This document shows, in pieces, positions 24,725 through 33,976 of a stretch of 33,976 nt of DNA. Source of the stretch: Pseudomonadales bacterium. GTDB lineage: Bacteria; Pseudomonadota; Gammaproteobacteria; Pseudomonadales; JAHRWD01. The stretch is from assembly GCA_019090315.1 (NCBI GenBank), contig JAHRWD010000077.1:1-33976 (forward strand). The letters run 5' to 3'. Below the pieces are notes generated by a model. It searched no databases, had not been told where the DNA came from, and saw nothing but the letters and a program-made list of their open reading frames with translations. The first letter of the stretch is position 1. Each line of letters starts with the position of its first letter. A program made the translations under genes and the position numbers.

Positions 24725-27700
24725 TCAATAGCCTAAATTTGCCTGAAGAAGCCGCTCCATCGCCGCTTTATCAAGGCCTTTTCTTGATGCCAGATCAATT
24801 AGCTGATCTGCTGCAATTTTTCCAACGCCAAAATAACGCGAATCCGGGTGACCAAAGTAGTATCCACTTACAGAAGCAGCCGGGTTCATTGCGTAGTGTT
24901 CGGTAAGGGATACACCCGTCACCGCTTCCGCATCCAGCAGTTTGAATAGTGTGGTTTTCTCACTGTGTTCGGGGCAGGCCGGATATCCCGGAGCAGGGCG
25001 GATGCCCTGGTATTTCTCTTTGATCAATTCCTGATTGCTCAGCGATTCACTGCCCGCATAACCCCAAAATTCTTTTCGCACCCGCAGGTGCAGGTGCTCT
25101 GCAAATGATTCAGCAAGTCGATCAGCCAGCGCTTTGATCATGATAGATCGGTAATCATCATGCTCTGCTTCATATTTTTTGGCTAATTCATCGACATGAA
25201 TACCGGTCGTGACCACAAATGCGCCGATGTAATCCTTTACATTGCTATCTTTAGGCGCGATATAGTCCGCAAGGCTCAGGTAAGGGTTATCGTTGGGTTT
25301 TCGTTGCTGTTGCCGCACGAAGTGTAAGGTTTCGATGGGCTGATTGCGTTGCTCTGAGTCATATACTTCTACATCGTCCGCGCCAGTCCGGTTTGCGGGC
25401 CAGATTCCGTATACAGCGTTTGCTCGAATCAGCTTTTTATCGACGATCTCTTTCAGCATCGCCTGGGCATCGTCAAAAAGCTGGGTAGCGGCTTCACCGA
25501 GTTTTTCATGGGTCAAAATATCTGGGTATTTGCCCTTGAGGTCCCAGGTAATAAAGAACGGATTCCAGTCGATGGTATCGATCAGCGCTTCGAGTGGGTA
25601 GTCCTGCAGTACCTGTGTACCAATTTGTTGAGGAACCGCGGGTTTATAATCTGACCAGTCAATATTTGCACCATGGGCACAGGCTTCCTGATACGGAATC
25701 AGATCTGCCTTTTTTCTGCGGGCAAGCACACGCTCACGTACCACGCTGTACTCTTCACGGTGCTGTGCGATATAGCTTTCTTTGCTTTCAGCTTTCATTA
25801 AGTTGGCTGCAACACCTACGCTTCTCGATGCATCTGCGACATAGATCGCCAGGTCATTCTGATAGTTGGGTTCGATTTTTACCGCTGTATGTGCCTTGGA
25901 GGTGGTAGCGCCGCCAATCATCAGGGGCAGATTAAAATCTAGTCTCTGCATCTCTGATGCAACATGTGCCATCTCTTCAAGGGATGGCGTGATCAGACCG
26001 CTCAAACCGATGATGTCTACATCATGCTCTTTTGCTGCTGCGAGAATTTTTTCACAGGACACCATGACTCCGATATCAATCACCTCGAAGTTATTACATT
26101 GCAGTACAACACCAACGATATTTTTGCCGATATCGTGTACGTCGCCCTTTACCGTGGCCATTAGAATTTTGCCGTTGCTACGGGCTTTGCCATCTTTTGC
26201 GGCATCAATAAAGGGAACTAGGTGCGCGACAGCCTGCTTCATCACCCGTGCGCTTTTCACCACCTGGGGCAGAAACATCTGACCTTCCGCGAACAGATCA
26301 CCAACCCGATCCATGCCTGCCATTAGTGGGCCTTCGATCACTTCGATTGGTTTGTCCATTTTTAATCGCGCTTGTTCCGCATCATCAACGATAAAATTGG
26401 TGATACCTTTAACCAGCGCATAGCTGATTCTTTCCTCGACCGGCATCTCGCGCCATTCGAGGTTTTCGACCTGTTTTTTACCGGCTTCGCCAACGTAGTC
26501 GTTAGCGATCTCCAGTAATCGATCGGTACCGTCATCACGTCGGTTAAGTACTACATCTTCAACCGCATCCCGCAATTTTTCAGGTATTTCATTGTAGATC
26601 GCCAGCTGACCAGCATTCACGATGCCCATATCCATGCCTTCACGGATACAGTGATAGAGGAATACTGCGTGGATCGCTTCACGGACTACATTGTTGCCAC
26701 GAAACGAGAAGGAAACGTTACTGACACCACCGGAAATCAGCGCGTGGGGCAGGTTTTGCTTGATATGACGACAGGCGTTAATAAAATCGACAGCATAGTT
26801 GTTGTGTTCCTCAATGCCCGTCGCAACCGCAAAAATATTGGGATCAAAGATGATGTCCTGAGGTGGAAAGCCGACTTTTTCGACCAGCACCTTGTAGGAT
26901 CGGCTGCAGATCTCGTTTTTACGTTCCGCAGTATCTGCCTGACCGTCTTCATCAAAGGCCATCACAATAATGGCTGCGCCATAACGTTGGCATAATTTGG
27001 CGTATTTGATGAAGTTTTCTTCACCCTCTTTAAGGCTGATCGAGTTCACGATCCCCTTCCCCTGAATACACTTGAGTCCGGCTTCAATCACCTCCCATTT
27101 TGACGAATCGACCATAATGGGTACCCGGGAGATATCCGGTTCCGACGCAACCAGATTCAAAAAGGTCACCATCGCGGCCTTTGAATCAAGCATGCCCTCA
27201 TCCATATTGATATCGATGATCTGTGCGCCAGCCTCGACCTGCTGCTGAGCTACTTCCAGGGCTTCGGTATAGTTTTCCTCCAGAATCAATCGTTTGAATT
27301 TGGCCGAGCCAGTAATGTTGTTGCGCTCTCCGACGTTCACAAATAGTGAATCTTCATTGATCACGAAGGGTTCAAGACCGGATAAACGTGTGGCAGGTTT
27401 AATGTCCGGGATCGTTCGTGGGCTATGTTTTGCCGCAACCTCGGCAATAGCGCGGATATGATCAGGGGAGGTGCCGCAACAACCGCCGATAATATTCACA
27501 AAACCGGAGGTCATAAACTCTTCGATGATCTCCGCCATCTGTTTCGGAGTTTGATCGTATTCGCCAAATTCGTTAGGCAGGCCCGCGTTGGGATGAGCCG
27601 ATATACCGGTATCAACAATGCTGGATAATTCCTCAAGATGAGGGCGTAACTCACTGGCACCTAACGCGCAATTTAGCCCCACTGTCAGTGGTCTGGCATG

Positions 27701-28417
27701 TTCTATCGAGTACCAAAATGCACTAGGCGTCTGGCCCGAAAGGGTTCGGCCACTGGCATCGGTGATGGTGCCGGAGATCATGATCGGCAGCTCCAGCTGC
27801 TGGTCTTCAAAATATTGCTGCACTGCAAAAATAGCGGCTTTACAGTTCAGGGTATCGAACACGGTTTCGATCAGGATGATGTCGGAGCCACCTTTGACCA
27901 ATCCATCAGTCGCTTCGTAGTAGTTTTCAACCAGCGCATCAAAGGTGATGCCGCGAAACCCGGGGTCGTTTACATCCGGTGAAATTGAGGTGGTCTGCCC
28001 GGTTGGTCCCAATACACCGGCTACGAAACGCGGTTTATCTGGATTTTCAGCAGTAATTTGATCTGCCGCCTGTCGAGCGATCTTCGCTGCTTGCAGGTTT
28101 AACTCCGGTACCTGATCCTCCAGCTGATAATCAGCCTGGGAAACACGGGTAGAGTTAAAGGTATTGGTTTCGATGATATCTGCACCAGCGGCGAGATACT
28201 CCAGATGTATGTTCAGGATTACATCCGGACGGGTGATGCTTAAAAGGTCGTTATTTCCCTTGAGATCAATCCCATGTTCGGTAAACTTGTCGCCCCGAAA
28301 ATCATGCTCCTCTAATCTGTAATCCTGGATCATGGTCCCCATCGCACCATCAAGTACAAGAATGGCTTGTTCGAGGCGATTGGAGAGCAGGGTGCTGCGT
28401 TGGGCGCTATCTTTCAT
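24725..28417 (-). CDS. metH: Cobalamin-dependent methionine synthase MetH
   Basis: MetH transfers a methyl group from 5-methyl-THF to homocysteine through methylcobalamin. About 1230 residues, near the E. coli length, carry all four modules. The homocysteine domain has zinc ligands in GLNCALGA and GGCCGTS. The pterin domain has [15 protein letters not shown]. The cap and B12 domains show DVHDIGKN (the His that ligates cobalt), [11 protein letters not shown] and [14 protein letters not shown]. The reactivation domain has [16 protein letters not shown] and [13 protein letters not shown] chose ATG at 28417 because it matches the family N-terminus. An ATG at 28447 would add 10 residues. No cobalamin riboswitch is evident upstream. 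ccoH follows with essentially no gap. Confidence 0.96.
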   Translation of the reverse strand: MKDSAQRSTLLSNRLEQAILVLDGAMGTMIQDYRLEEHDFRGDKFTEHGIDLKGNNDLLSITRPDVILNIHLEYLAAGADIIETNTFNSTRVSQADYQLEDQVPELNLQAAKIARQAADQITAENPDKPRFVAGVLGPTGQTTSISPDVNDPGFRGITFDALVENYYEATDGLVKGGSDIILIETVFDTLNCKAAIFAVQQYFEDQQLELPIMISGTITDASGRTLSGQTPSAFWYSIEHARPLTVGLNCALGASELRPHLEELSSIVDTGISAHPNAGLPNEFGEYDQTPKQMAEIIEEFMTSGFVNIIGGCCGTSPDHIRAIAEVAAKHSPRTIPDIKPATRLSGLEPFVINEDSLFVNVGERNNITGSAKFKRLILEENYTEALEVAQQQVEAGAQIIDINMDEGMLDSKAAMVTFLNLVASEPDISRVPIMVDSSKWEVIEAGLKCIQGKGIVNSISLKEGEENFIKYAKLCQRYGAAIIVMAFDEDGQADTAERKNEICSRSYKVLVEKVGFPPQDIIFDPNIFAVATGIEEHNNYAVDFINACRHIKQNLPHALISGGVSNVSFSFRGNNVVREAIHAVFLYHCIREGMDMGIVNAGQLAIYNEIPEKLRDAVEDVVLNRRDDGTDRLLEIANDYVGEAGKKQVENLEWREMPVEERISYALVKGITNFIVDDAEQARLKMDKPIEVIEGPLMAGMDRVGDLFAEGQMFLPQVVKSARVMKQAVAHLVPFIDAAKDGKARSNGKILMATVKGDVHDIGKNIVGVVLQCNNFEVIDIGVMVSCEKILAAAKEHDVDIIGLSGLITPSLEEMAHVASEMQRLDFNLPLMIGGATTSKAHTAVKIEPNYQNDLAIYVADASRSVGVAANLMKAESKESYIAQHREEYSVVRERVLARRKKADLIPYQEACAHGANIDWSDYKPAVPQQIGTQVLQDYPLEALIDTIDWNPFFITWDLKGKYPDILTHEKLGEAATQLFDDAQAMLKEIVDKKLIRANAVYGIWPANRTGADDVEVYDSEQRNQPIETLHFVRQQQRKPNDNPYLSLADYIAPKDSNVKDYIGAFVVTTGIHVDELAKKYEAEHDDYRSIMIKALADRLAESFAEHLHLRVRKEFWGYAGSESLSNQELIKEKYQGIRPAPGYPACPEHSEKTTLFKLLDAEAVTGVSLTEHYAMNPAASVSGYYFGHPDSRYFGVGKIAADQLIDLASRKGLDKAAMERLLQANLGY

Positions 28418-28463
28418 GTAATACGTAAGTCCTGAAGGCATGAACACTGGAGCTGAAAACTAG

Positions 28464-28497
28464 AACCACAAAAACCACGAACTATTTGTGGTTTTTT
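28464..28497. promoter_or_regulatory. Hairpin with duplicated left arm in the metH-nfuA divergent region
   Basis: AACCACAAA (28464-28472) pairs with TTTGTGGTT (28485-28493), which is followed by T residues on the plus strand. A second AACCAC (28474-28479) can pair with the same GTGGTT, giving two mutually exclusive stems. On the minus strand this lies in the probable metH leader, about 50-80 nt before the start codon. It could be an attenuator, a plus-strand terminator or a simple AT-rich fold. Confidence 0.35.
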
Positions 28498-28592
28498 GCG
28501 ATTTCAATAGCTGCTATTTTAGCAGATTAGTTTATTGATTCCCTCATGTTTAGTGCCGTCACGATATCAACGCGGCTCTATAGCTGTTGCAA

Positions 28593-28605
28593 TTGATTCA
28601 ATCAA
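28593..28605. promoter_or_regulatory. Palindrome upstream of nfuA
   Basis: TTGATT-C-AATCAA is a perfect inverted repeat ending 24 nt before the nfuA start. It resembles an FNR box (TTGAT-N4-ATCAA), but the spacing between the TTGAT and ATCAA halves is 3 nt rather than 4. It may be an operator for another regulator. Confidence 0.35.
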
Positions 28606-28629
28606 AATATTACCCAGTCAGGTTTAAAG

Positions 28630-29211
28630 ATGTTAACCATTACCGAATCCGCCCAGAAATACCTCGCCGAGTTATTAGGCAATCATGACGAGCCAGATGT
28701 CGCGGTTCGTGTTTTTGTCTCCGAGCCAGGAACACCAAGCGCAGAAAGCTGTATCGCTTACTGCAAGCCCGGCGATGAAGAGGATGATGATATTGCAACG
28801 GAATATGATGGATTCAAAGGTTTTATCGAGCAGAAAAGCCTGCCTTTTCTCGAAGATGCGTTGGTGGATTACGCTTCAGACCGTTTTGGCGGTCAGTTAA
28901 CCATTAAAGCTCCATTCGCGAAGATTGGAAAAATTGATGAGAACAGCCCGCTTGATGATCGAATCAACCATATCCTCTATACAGAAATAAACCCTGGCCT
29001 GGCTAGTCATGGTGGAGAGGTAAGTCTTGTTGAGGTCGTTGATGGAGGTGTTGCGGTGCTGCAATTTGGTGGCGGCTGCCAGGGTTGTGGGATGGTTGAT
29101 GAAACTCTGAAAGAGGGCGTTGAAAAGGTATTAGTCGAAAAGGTTAAAGAGATTACAGCGGTCCGTGATGTGACCGATCACAGCGTTCGTGATAACGCTT
29201 ATTATAAATAG
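28630..29211 (+). CDS. nfuA: Fe-S cluster carrier protein NfuA
   Basis: This 193-residue carrier delivers 4Fe-4S clusters to target proteins, especially under oxidative stress or iron limitation. The N-terminal half is a degenerate A-type carrier domain that lacks the three cluster cysteines in their usual places. The C-terminal Nfu domain has the cluster-binding pair Cys150 and Cys153 in [19 protein letters not shown]. The length and arrangement match E. coli NfuA. ATG at 28630 follows CAGGTTTAAAG. Possible clients within this window include AcnB, the FNR regulator and CysI. Confidence 0.95.
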   Translation: MLTITESAQKYLAELLGNHDEPDVAVRVFVSEPGTPSAESCIAYCKPGDEEDDDIATEYDGFKGFIEQKSLPFLEDALVDYASDRFGGQLTIKAPFAKIGKIDENSPLDDRINHILYTEINPGLASHGGEVSLVEVVDGGVAVLQFGGGCQGCGMVDETLKEGVEKVLVEKVKEITAVRDVTDHSVRDNAYYK

Positions 29212-29232
29212 CGGCTCATCGGGCGGCTATTT
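29206..29232. terminator. Possible bidirectional terminator between nfuA and the convergent gene
   Basis: AAATAGC (29206-29212) pairs with GCTATTT (29226-29232) across both stop codons, with A residues to the left and T to the right. The 13-nt loop and 7-bp AT-rich stem make it weak. Confidence 0.4.
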
Positions 29233-29865
29233 TCCCCCTGGTTTTTCATCAAGTAGAGTTCGTAAGTCTTTGTTCTCGCTCTCAAGTGTACTTATACAGT
29301 TGAGCATCTCCCGACTTTCCCGCGCGAACTGATCAATTACTTCCTGATTCATTCGGTTTTGATTGCTGAGCTGCTCAATTTCCGCGTTCGGTTCGGAACT
29401 CGGCTGCTCACTATCAGCGATCAACTCATTGCTACTGCTCGAAAAAAGCAGATCGATTGAGGATACAAATGGAGCAGCAAGTTCTGCCTCTGGCTCAGTG
29501 TTTCCAATAATTTTCTTTTCGTATTCGAGCACCAGATAGCGAATGATTTTTGCCTGTTCCTGATCTGTTGCAGCCGCAAAGGCCTCTGGGTCGGAGCAGG
29601 GCATCATATCTGGCAGTGCCTCAGTTAGCTGCTGCAGAGAAGCGTCCAGCTGTGATTCATAGCGTAGGCTGAGGTCCTGCTCCGACATCCGGGGCTCAGG
29701 GGCAGAAGCCATCGGCACCTTAGCCAGCTCTTTATCAAGTGCTAGGCTCAACACTCCGTTTTTCTTTTTTTGTGAGCCAAATAGCAATAAGGCAGCGACA
29801 ACCGTGACAACCAAAAAAATGATCGCTTCTAGTATCATCAGAAGGGAGAGTTTTGATAAAAACAT
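29227..29865 (-). CDS. Uncharacterised single-pass membrane protein with coiled-coil tail
   Basis: I do not recognise this 212-residue protein. It begins MFLSKLSLLMILEAIIFLVV, with one strongly hydrophobic helix (about 5-30) followed by SQKKK, so the C-terminal part is probably cytoplasmic by the positive-inside rule. The middle is acidic, with low-complexity serine and glutamate stretches. The last 45 residues (SNQNRMNQEVIDQFARESREM... to the end) look like a coiled coil. A longer in-frame start at 30000 exists, but the added residues look non-coding and the hydrophobic start at 29865 is more natural. The ribosome binding site is poor. The gene is convergent with nfuA and divergent from gap. 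It is more likely a scaffold or interaction protein than an enzyme. Confidence 0.65.
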   Translation of the reverse strand: MFLSKLSLLMILEAIIFLVVTVVAALLLFGSQKKKNGVLSLALDKELAKVPMASAPEPRMSEQDLSLRYESQLDASLQQLTEALPDMMPCSDPEAFAAATDQEQAKIIRYLVLEYEKKIIGNTEPEAELAAPFVSSIDLLFSSSSNELIADSEQPSSEPNAEIEQLSNQNRMNQEVIDQFARESREMLNCISTLESENKDLRTLLDEKPGGK

Positions 29866-30129
29866 AGCGTTGCGCAGGAATATCCGGGAAGTTGATTCGC
29901 ATAGTAAGTATGGTCGTGAGTCGGCATTTTGGCGAATTTTAGGGGGCGCGTCACCCGTGCGGGACGATAGATATTTGTGTGCAACAAAAAACTGATGCAA
30001 ATTGCCCTTAACCCATTAGATTTGATCGCCCAACCTGTTAGAATTCGCTCGCCTAAATTTGTATTTGGTTCCATGTCGAGCCGATACGCTATTCTTCACT
30101 GATGTCTTTAACTTAAGAAGGTAGGATTT

Positions 30130-31566
30130 GTGACTAACGAAAACCTCGAAGGTACATTGCTGGATTGGAAAAATGGTGAATCTTTGGCTGAAGCCATGAT
30201 TCCTATGATTGGCAAACTTGTTAGAGAGATGAATGTAGTCACCTACATTTATGATCGTGCTCTGGTAAATCACTCGGTGATTGGGATATTGAAAACACAC
30301 CGATTTGCACGGAAAGTTGCGGGTACCGAGTTAACAGTTGCGGATACTTATCCGATCATCAAAACCCTGAGCGAGCTTGACCTCGGGCCAGCACGCATTG
30401 ATGTTGCAAAACTGGCCAAGAAATTTGACGGCAAGGGGTCCATTGAAAATTTTGTAAAGAAAGAGGTAGCTGACCTTATAGGGAATCGACACTTGCCAAT
30501 CCCCGCGCCTCAGGATGTCGTGCTGTACGGTTTTGGGCGAATTGGGCGTTTGTTAGCCCGATTACTGATTGAAAAAACTGGCGGCGGCGATCTGTTGCGC
30601 TTAAAAGCGATTGTTGTTCGAAAAGGCGGCGCTGCTAACGACATTAAAAAACGCGCGAGTTTATTACGCCGAGACTCGGTTCACGGGCCATTCCAGGGCA
30701 CCATCTCTCTCGACGAAGAAAACAATGAAATTATTGCTAATGGCAATCGGATCAAAATTATCTATTCTGGAGCGCCGGAAGAGGTTGATTACACTGAATA
30801 CGGTATTAATAATGCGATCGTGATTGACAATACCGGCGTTTGGCGTGACGAAAAAGGCTTGTCACGACATCTTAAAGCGAAGGGTGTTTCGCGAGTGCTG
30901 CTGACAGCTCCAGGAAAAGGTGACATTACCAATGTTGTACACGGCCTAAACGAAGATAAAATTGGTGATCAGCCTATTATCTCGGCCGCTTCGTGCACCA
31001 CAAACGCCATTGCCCCTGTTCTTAAGGTTATGAACGACAAATATGGCATTCAAAGCGGCCATGTTGAAACCGTTCATGCGTACACTAACGACCAAAACTT
31101 GTTAGATAACTACCACACCGGTAGCCGTCGTGGGCGTGCTGCGCCACTTAATATGGTAATCACTGAGACGGGTGCTGCCACAGCAGTCGCGAAAGCGTTG
31201 CCTGAACTCGAAGGCAAACTGACTGGTAACGCTATTCGTGTGCCAACGGCTAATGTTTCTCTGGCAATTATGAATTTGAAGCTTGATAACGTGCCTGGCG
31301 TCGAAGAGCTAAACGGGTTCTTGCGAGAATGTGCGCTTCATTCCAGTCTTTCCAGACAAATTGATTACGTTAATTCTACTGAAGTGGTTTCAAGTGATTT
31401 TGTCGGATCGGATCACGCAGGTGTGGTTGACTCCGAGGCTACCGCTGTAACCGCTGATGGGGCGGTACTCTATGTGTGGTATGACAATGAGTACGGATAC
31501 AGTTGTCAGGTAGTGCGGGTATTGCAGAGGATGGCTGGCATTTCCTATCCGGTTATTCCGGCCTAA
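30130..31566 (+). CDS. gap: N-terminally extended glyceraldehyde-3-phosphate dehydrogenase
   Basis: This 478-residue GAPDH carries about 125 extra residues in front of the usual fold. The dehydrogenase part has GFGRIGR (134-140), catalytic Cys289 in SAASCTTNAIAP, HAYTNDQNLLDNYH, and the C-terminal WYDNEYGYSCQVVR. It oxidises or reduces glyceraldehyde-3-phosphate / 1,3-bisphosphoglycerate. After the second Rossmann strand the usual acidic residue that selects NAD is not seen (LKAIVVRKGG), suggesting relaxed or NADP preference. The extended form is found in Pseudomonas and related bacteria beside the nqr operon, as here. The N-terminal extension is helical and has no motif I can name. GTG at 30130 follows AGAAGGTAGGA. 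Confidence 0.9.
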   Translation: MTNENLEGTLLDWKNGESLAEAMIPMIGKLVREMNVVTYIYDRALVNHSVIGILKTHRFARKVAGTELTVADTYPIIKTLSELDLGPARIDVAKLAKKFDGKGSIENFVKKEVADLIGNRHLPIPAPQDVVLYGFGRIGRLLARLLIEKTGGGDLLRLKAIVVRKGGAANDIKKRASLLRRDSVHGPFQGTISLDEENNEIIANGNRIKIIYSGAPEEVDYTEYGINNAIVIDNTGVWRDEKGLSRHLKAKGVSRVLLTAPGKGDITNVVHGLNEDKIGDQPIISAASCTTNAIAPVLKVMNDKYGIQSGHVETVHAYTNDQNLLDNYHTGSRRGRAAPLNMVITETGAATAVAKALPELEGKLTGNAIRVPTANVSLAIMNLKLDNVPGVEELNGFLRECALHSSLSRQIDYVNSTEVVSSDFVGSDHAGVVDSEATAVTADGAVLYVWYDNEYGYSCQVVRVLQRMAGISYPVIPA

Positions 31567-31664
31567 ATAACGGTAGAATAGCTGCGGGCGGTTATGTTTG
31601 TATCGTTTGACTAGTGCACATGGTTAGTCAGTTACAACAAGTTAAGTAGATCGCGGATTTTTTG

Positions 31665-31690
31665 GCGCCACATAGTGTGGCGCTGTTTCT
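31665..31690 (+). terminator. Probable rho-independent terminator of gap
   Basis: GCGCCACA (31665-31672) and TGTGGCGC (31676-31683) form a perfect 8-bp stem with a 3-nt loop, followed by TGTTTCTG. It lies about 100 nt after the gap stop and about 150 nt before nqrA, separating the two units. The T tract is short. Confidence 0.65.
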
Positions 31691-31835
31691 GTGTGGGTAA
31701 TGGTAGAAACGGATAGGTTCTACCTATATAATTCGTCGCGCAAATTTGGCTGCTGGTTTCCATAAAAATTCAGCTAGATTGGGTTGAAGTAAACACTCTG
31801 CGGCTAATCGAAAATAGTATTTTGGACTCATCAAT

Positions 31836-33176
31836 ATGATCAAGATCAACAAAGGCTTAAATCTTCCTATCTGTGGCGCACCCTCAAACGAAATTGACGG
31901 TGGTCGTAAGGTTCGATCGGTTGCCCTTGTAGGGCCGGACTATGTTGGTCTGAAGCCAACCATGCAGGTTGCAGTTGGTGATCAGGTGAAGTTGGGGCAA
32001 GTTCTTTTTACCGACAAGAAAAACCCCGGTGTTAATTTTTGCTCTCCATCTTCAGGTACTGTTTCAGCAGTGAACCGGGGGGCAAAAAGGGTTTTGCAAT
32101 CGGTGGTCATTGAAGTTGAAGGTGATGCCGCTGAAAATTTTGATACGTACTCGGTAGAACAGATATCAAAACTTACCGGAGAGCAGGTTAGAAAAAATCT
32201 ACTGGCATCCGGATTATGGACCGCCTTCAGAACTCGTCCATATAGCAAAGTACCCGCTTCAGACAGCGCGCCCGCATCCATTTTCGTTACAGCGATGGAT
32301 AGTGAGCCACTTTCTTTTGATCCGGTCGTTTATATAAAGGATCATAAACAGGCGTTCCAGCTTGGTCTGGATATTGTTTCAAAGCTTACCAATGGCAAGA
32401 CATTTGTCTGCCATGGTGAAGGTTTTCCCAGCATAGGCGCATCCTCTAGCATCAGCTCGGAAGAGTTCTCTGGCCCACACCCTGCAGGCCTGGCTGGAAC
32501 GCATATCCATAATCTTGACCCGGTAAGTGAAGCAAAAACAGTTTGGTCAATCGGATATCAGGATATTGTAGCGATAGGAAAACTGTTTACAGAAGGTAAA
32601 CTGTTTGTAGAGCGGCTGATTTCCCTGGCCGGCCCACAGGTAGAAAAACCTCGTCTGATACGTACCCGTCTAGGGGCCAGCATCGATGAGCTGGTAGCTG
32701 GCGAATTACAGACTGGCGAAAATCGTGTGATTTCCGGATCTGTCCTATCAGGCCGTAAGGCGATGGGAGCGGTTGCTTACCTTGGGCGCTATCATAACCA
32801 GATCTCTGTCCTCAAAGAGGGAAGAGAAAGAGAGCTGCTAGGTTATCTAACCGCCGGTCGAGACCGCCATTCAGTAATGGGTGTCTACGTATCCAAATTT
32901 ATGAAAGCACTCAAATTACCCATGACCACCACTACCAATGGTAGTGAACGTCCGATGGTACCGGTCGGATCATACGAAGCCGTCATGCCGCTTGATATCC
33001 TGCCATCACACCTACTTCGGGCATTGGTTGTTGGTGATACTGACACCGCTCAGAAACTGGGGTGCCTTGAGCTAGACGAAGAAGATCTGGCCCTTTGCAC
33101 CTACGCATGCCCTGGGAAATATGAGTTTGGTCCGATTCTTCGCGATAATCTAACCACGATTGAACGCGAAGGCTAA
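31836..33176 (+). CDS. nqrA: Na+-translocating NADH:quinone reductase subunit A
   Basis: NqrA is the cytoplasmic peripheral subunit of the Na+-NQR complex, which couples NADH oxidation by quinone to sodium export. Its 446 residues equal the Vibrio protein length. The N-terminus [16 protein letters not shown] is diagnostic. Later landmarks are [16 protein letters not shown] and the C-terminal [20 protein letters not shown] weak TGGA element precedes ATG 31836. It is the first gene of the nqr operon, 45 nt before nqrB. Confidence 0.96.
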   Translation: MIKINKGLNLPICGAPSNEIDGGRKVRSVALVGPDYVGLKPTMQVAVGDQVKLGQVLFTDKKNPGVNFCSPSSGTVSAVNRGAKRVLQSVVIEVEGDAAENFDTYSVEQISKLTGEQVRKNLLASGLWTAFRTRPYSKVPASDSAPASIFVTAMDSEPLSFDPVVYIKDHKQAFQLGLDIVSKLTNGKTFVCHGEGFPSIGASSSISSEEFSGPHPAGLAGTHIHNLDPVSEAKTVWSIGYQDIVAIGKLFTEGKLFVERLISLAGPQVEKPRLIRTRLGASIDELVAGELQTGENRVISGSVLSGRKAMGAVAYLGRYHNQISVLKEGRERELLGYLTAGRDRHSVMGVYVSKFMKALKLPMTTTTNGSERPMVPVGSYEAVMPLDILPSHLLRALVVGDTDTAQKLGCLELDEEDLALCTYACPGKYEFGPILRDNLTTIEREG

Positions 33177-33221
33177 ATTGTCAGCTTTTAATTTTTAACA
33201 CAAAACAAGGTTAATCCAATT

Positions 33222-33976
33222 ATGGGATTGAGAAATTTACTCGACAAAATTGAACCACAGGTTCATGCCGGCGGGAAATACGAAAAATGGTATCCACTGT
33301 ATGAGGCCGCAGATACGATTTTCTACACTCCTCCTAGCGTTACCAAAGGCGGATCCCATGTTCGAGATGGAATTGATCTCAAACGGATTATGATCACCGT
33401 CTGGGTAGCTGCTTTCCCGCCAATGCTGTTTGGAATGTATAACCTTGGTTTTCAGGCAAATACGGCTATGGCGGCTGCGGGACTCACCGATGTGGCCGGT
33501 TGGCATGGTTGGTTGATCTCGCTGTTTGCCGGTTATGATCCTGCGAGTCTGTGGGATTGTTTCTGGCATGGTGCTGCCTATTTCTTACCGATCTATTTGG
33601 TAACTTTTGCTGTTGGTGGTTTTTGGGAAGTATTGTTCTGCGTGATCCGAAAACATGAGATCAGTGAAGGTTTTTTCGTTACTTCCATACTCTTCGCGCT
33701 AATTGTTCCGCCATCAATTCCGCTCTGGCAAGTTGCTTTGGGCATCACCTTCGGTGTGGTGATTGGTAAAGAGGTATTTGGTGGAACCGGGAAAAATTTC
33801 CTCAACCCTGCATTAACAGGTCGAGCATTCTTATTCTTCGCCTATCCAGCGGCGATGAGTGGCGACACTATCTGGACTGCTGTAGACGGGTTTACTGGTG
33901 CAACACCACTTGCGCTAGCAGCCAGCGGCGCACCAATGGGCCTTACCTGGATGGATGCCTTTATAGGTAACATGCC
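33222..33976 (+). CDS. nqrB: Na+-translocating NADH:quinone reductase subunit B (3' end outside window)
   Basis: NqrB is a polytopic inner-membrane subunit that carries covalently bound FMN and forms part of the sodium and quinone path. The visible 251 codons of an expected ~400 include [12 protein letters not shown], the loop [16 protein letters not shown], several membrane helices, [28 protein letters not shown] and [12 protein letters not shown]. In the last of these, the Thr of the GAT motif is the expected FMN-phosphothreonyl attachment site. The start is ATG at 33222, with AAGG about 11 nt upstream. The frame remains open at the right edge. Confidence 0.95.
   Translation, partial: MGLRNLLDKIEPQVHAGGKYEKWYPLYEAADTIFYTPPSVTKGGSHVRDGIDLKRIMITVWVAAFPPMLFGMYNLGFQANTAMAAAGLTDVAGWHGWLISLFAGYDPASLWDCFWHGAAYFLPIYLVTFAVGGFWEVLFCVIRKHEISEGFFVTSILFALIVPPSIPLWQVALGITFGVVIGKEVFGGTGKNFLNPALTGRAFLFFAYPAAMSGDTIWTAVDGFTGATPLALAASGAPMGLTWMDAFIGNM

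Noticed and set aside
28418..28629. Possible cobalamin or SAM riboswitch upstream of metH
   Set aside because: The gap is about 210 nt shared with the nfuA promoter, and I see none of the conserved B12-box or SAM core sequence.
29866..30000. Longer start for the unknown membrane protein
   Set aside because: The added residues (MHQFFVAHKYL...) look like translated intergenic sequence, and they would place a polar segment before the natural membrane anchor.
1..33976. CRISPR arrays, prophage genes, toxin-antitoxin or antiphage systems
   Set aside because: I looked for evenly spaced repeats and for typical gene families and found none. The window is dominated by conserved metabolic and signalling genes.

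Overview
The window looks like chromosomal DNA from a gammaproteobacterium of the pseudomonad / marine oceanospirillad type. The basis is the gene content: a FimL-type twitching-motility regulator, a single-polypeptide CysI sulfite reductase with its DUF934 partner, AcnB, RraA, B12-dependent MetH, cbb3-oxidase assembly genes followed by an FNR/ANR regulator, NfuA, an N-terminally extended GAPDH and the start of a Na+-NQR operon. I cannot name the genus. Most genes are housekeeping. Several starts appear to be GTG or TTG (fimL, rraA, acnB, gap, the hydrolase and the MFS exporter).

Layout. Positions 1-2000 (minus strand): the first codons of an unknown gene, then a FimL-like protein. 2186-3043: folD, ending at a bidirectional terminator shared with the sulfur operon cysI-DUF934 (3110-5240, minus). 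5498-6622: a stand-alone receiver-PP2C phosphatase, divergent from cysI. 6788-8199: an alpha/beta hydrolase and rraA. 8237-8544: a MITE-like element with very long inverted arms, directly upstream of a short-chain dehydrogenase (8570-9337). 9382-12049 (minus): an EmrAB-like efflux pair with a strong palindromic operator candidate upstream. 12283-14871 (minus): acnB. 15147-15236: tRNA-Ser(GGA).

15560-19876: a signalling operon made of an HDOD-GAF-histidine kinase and a receiver-PAS-GGDEF-EAL protein, probably a dedicated two-component pair that sets cyclic-di-GMP. 19902-28417 (minus): metH, ccoH, ccoI, ccoS, a TauE/SafE-like membrane protein and an FNR-type regulator. This groups methionine synthesis with copper delivery to cbb3 oxidase and oxygen sensing. 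28630-29211: nfuA, convergent with a small single-pass membrane protein of unknown function. 30130-33976: extended gap, then nqrA and the first two thirds of nqrB, which runs off the right edge.

I see no CRISPR array, prophage, transposase gene or antiphage system. The points most worth a second look are the MITE-like hairpin element, the HDOD-kinase / c-di-GMP pair, the palindromic operator in front of the efflux pair, the Cys/His-rich membrane protein in the cco cluster, and the extended GAPDH whose NAD-selecting acidic residue seems to be absent.
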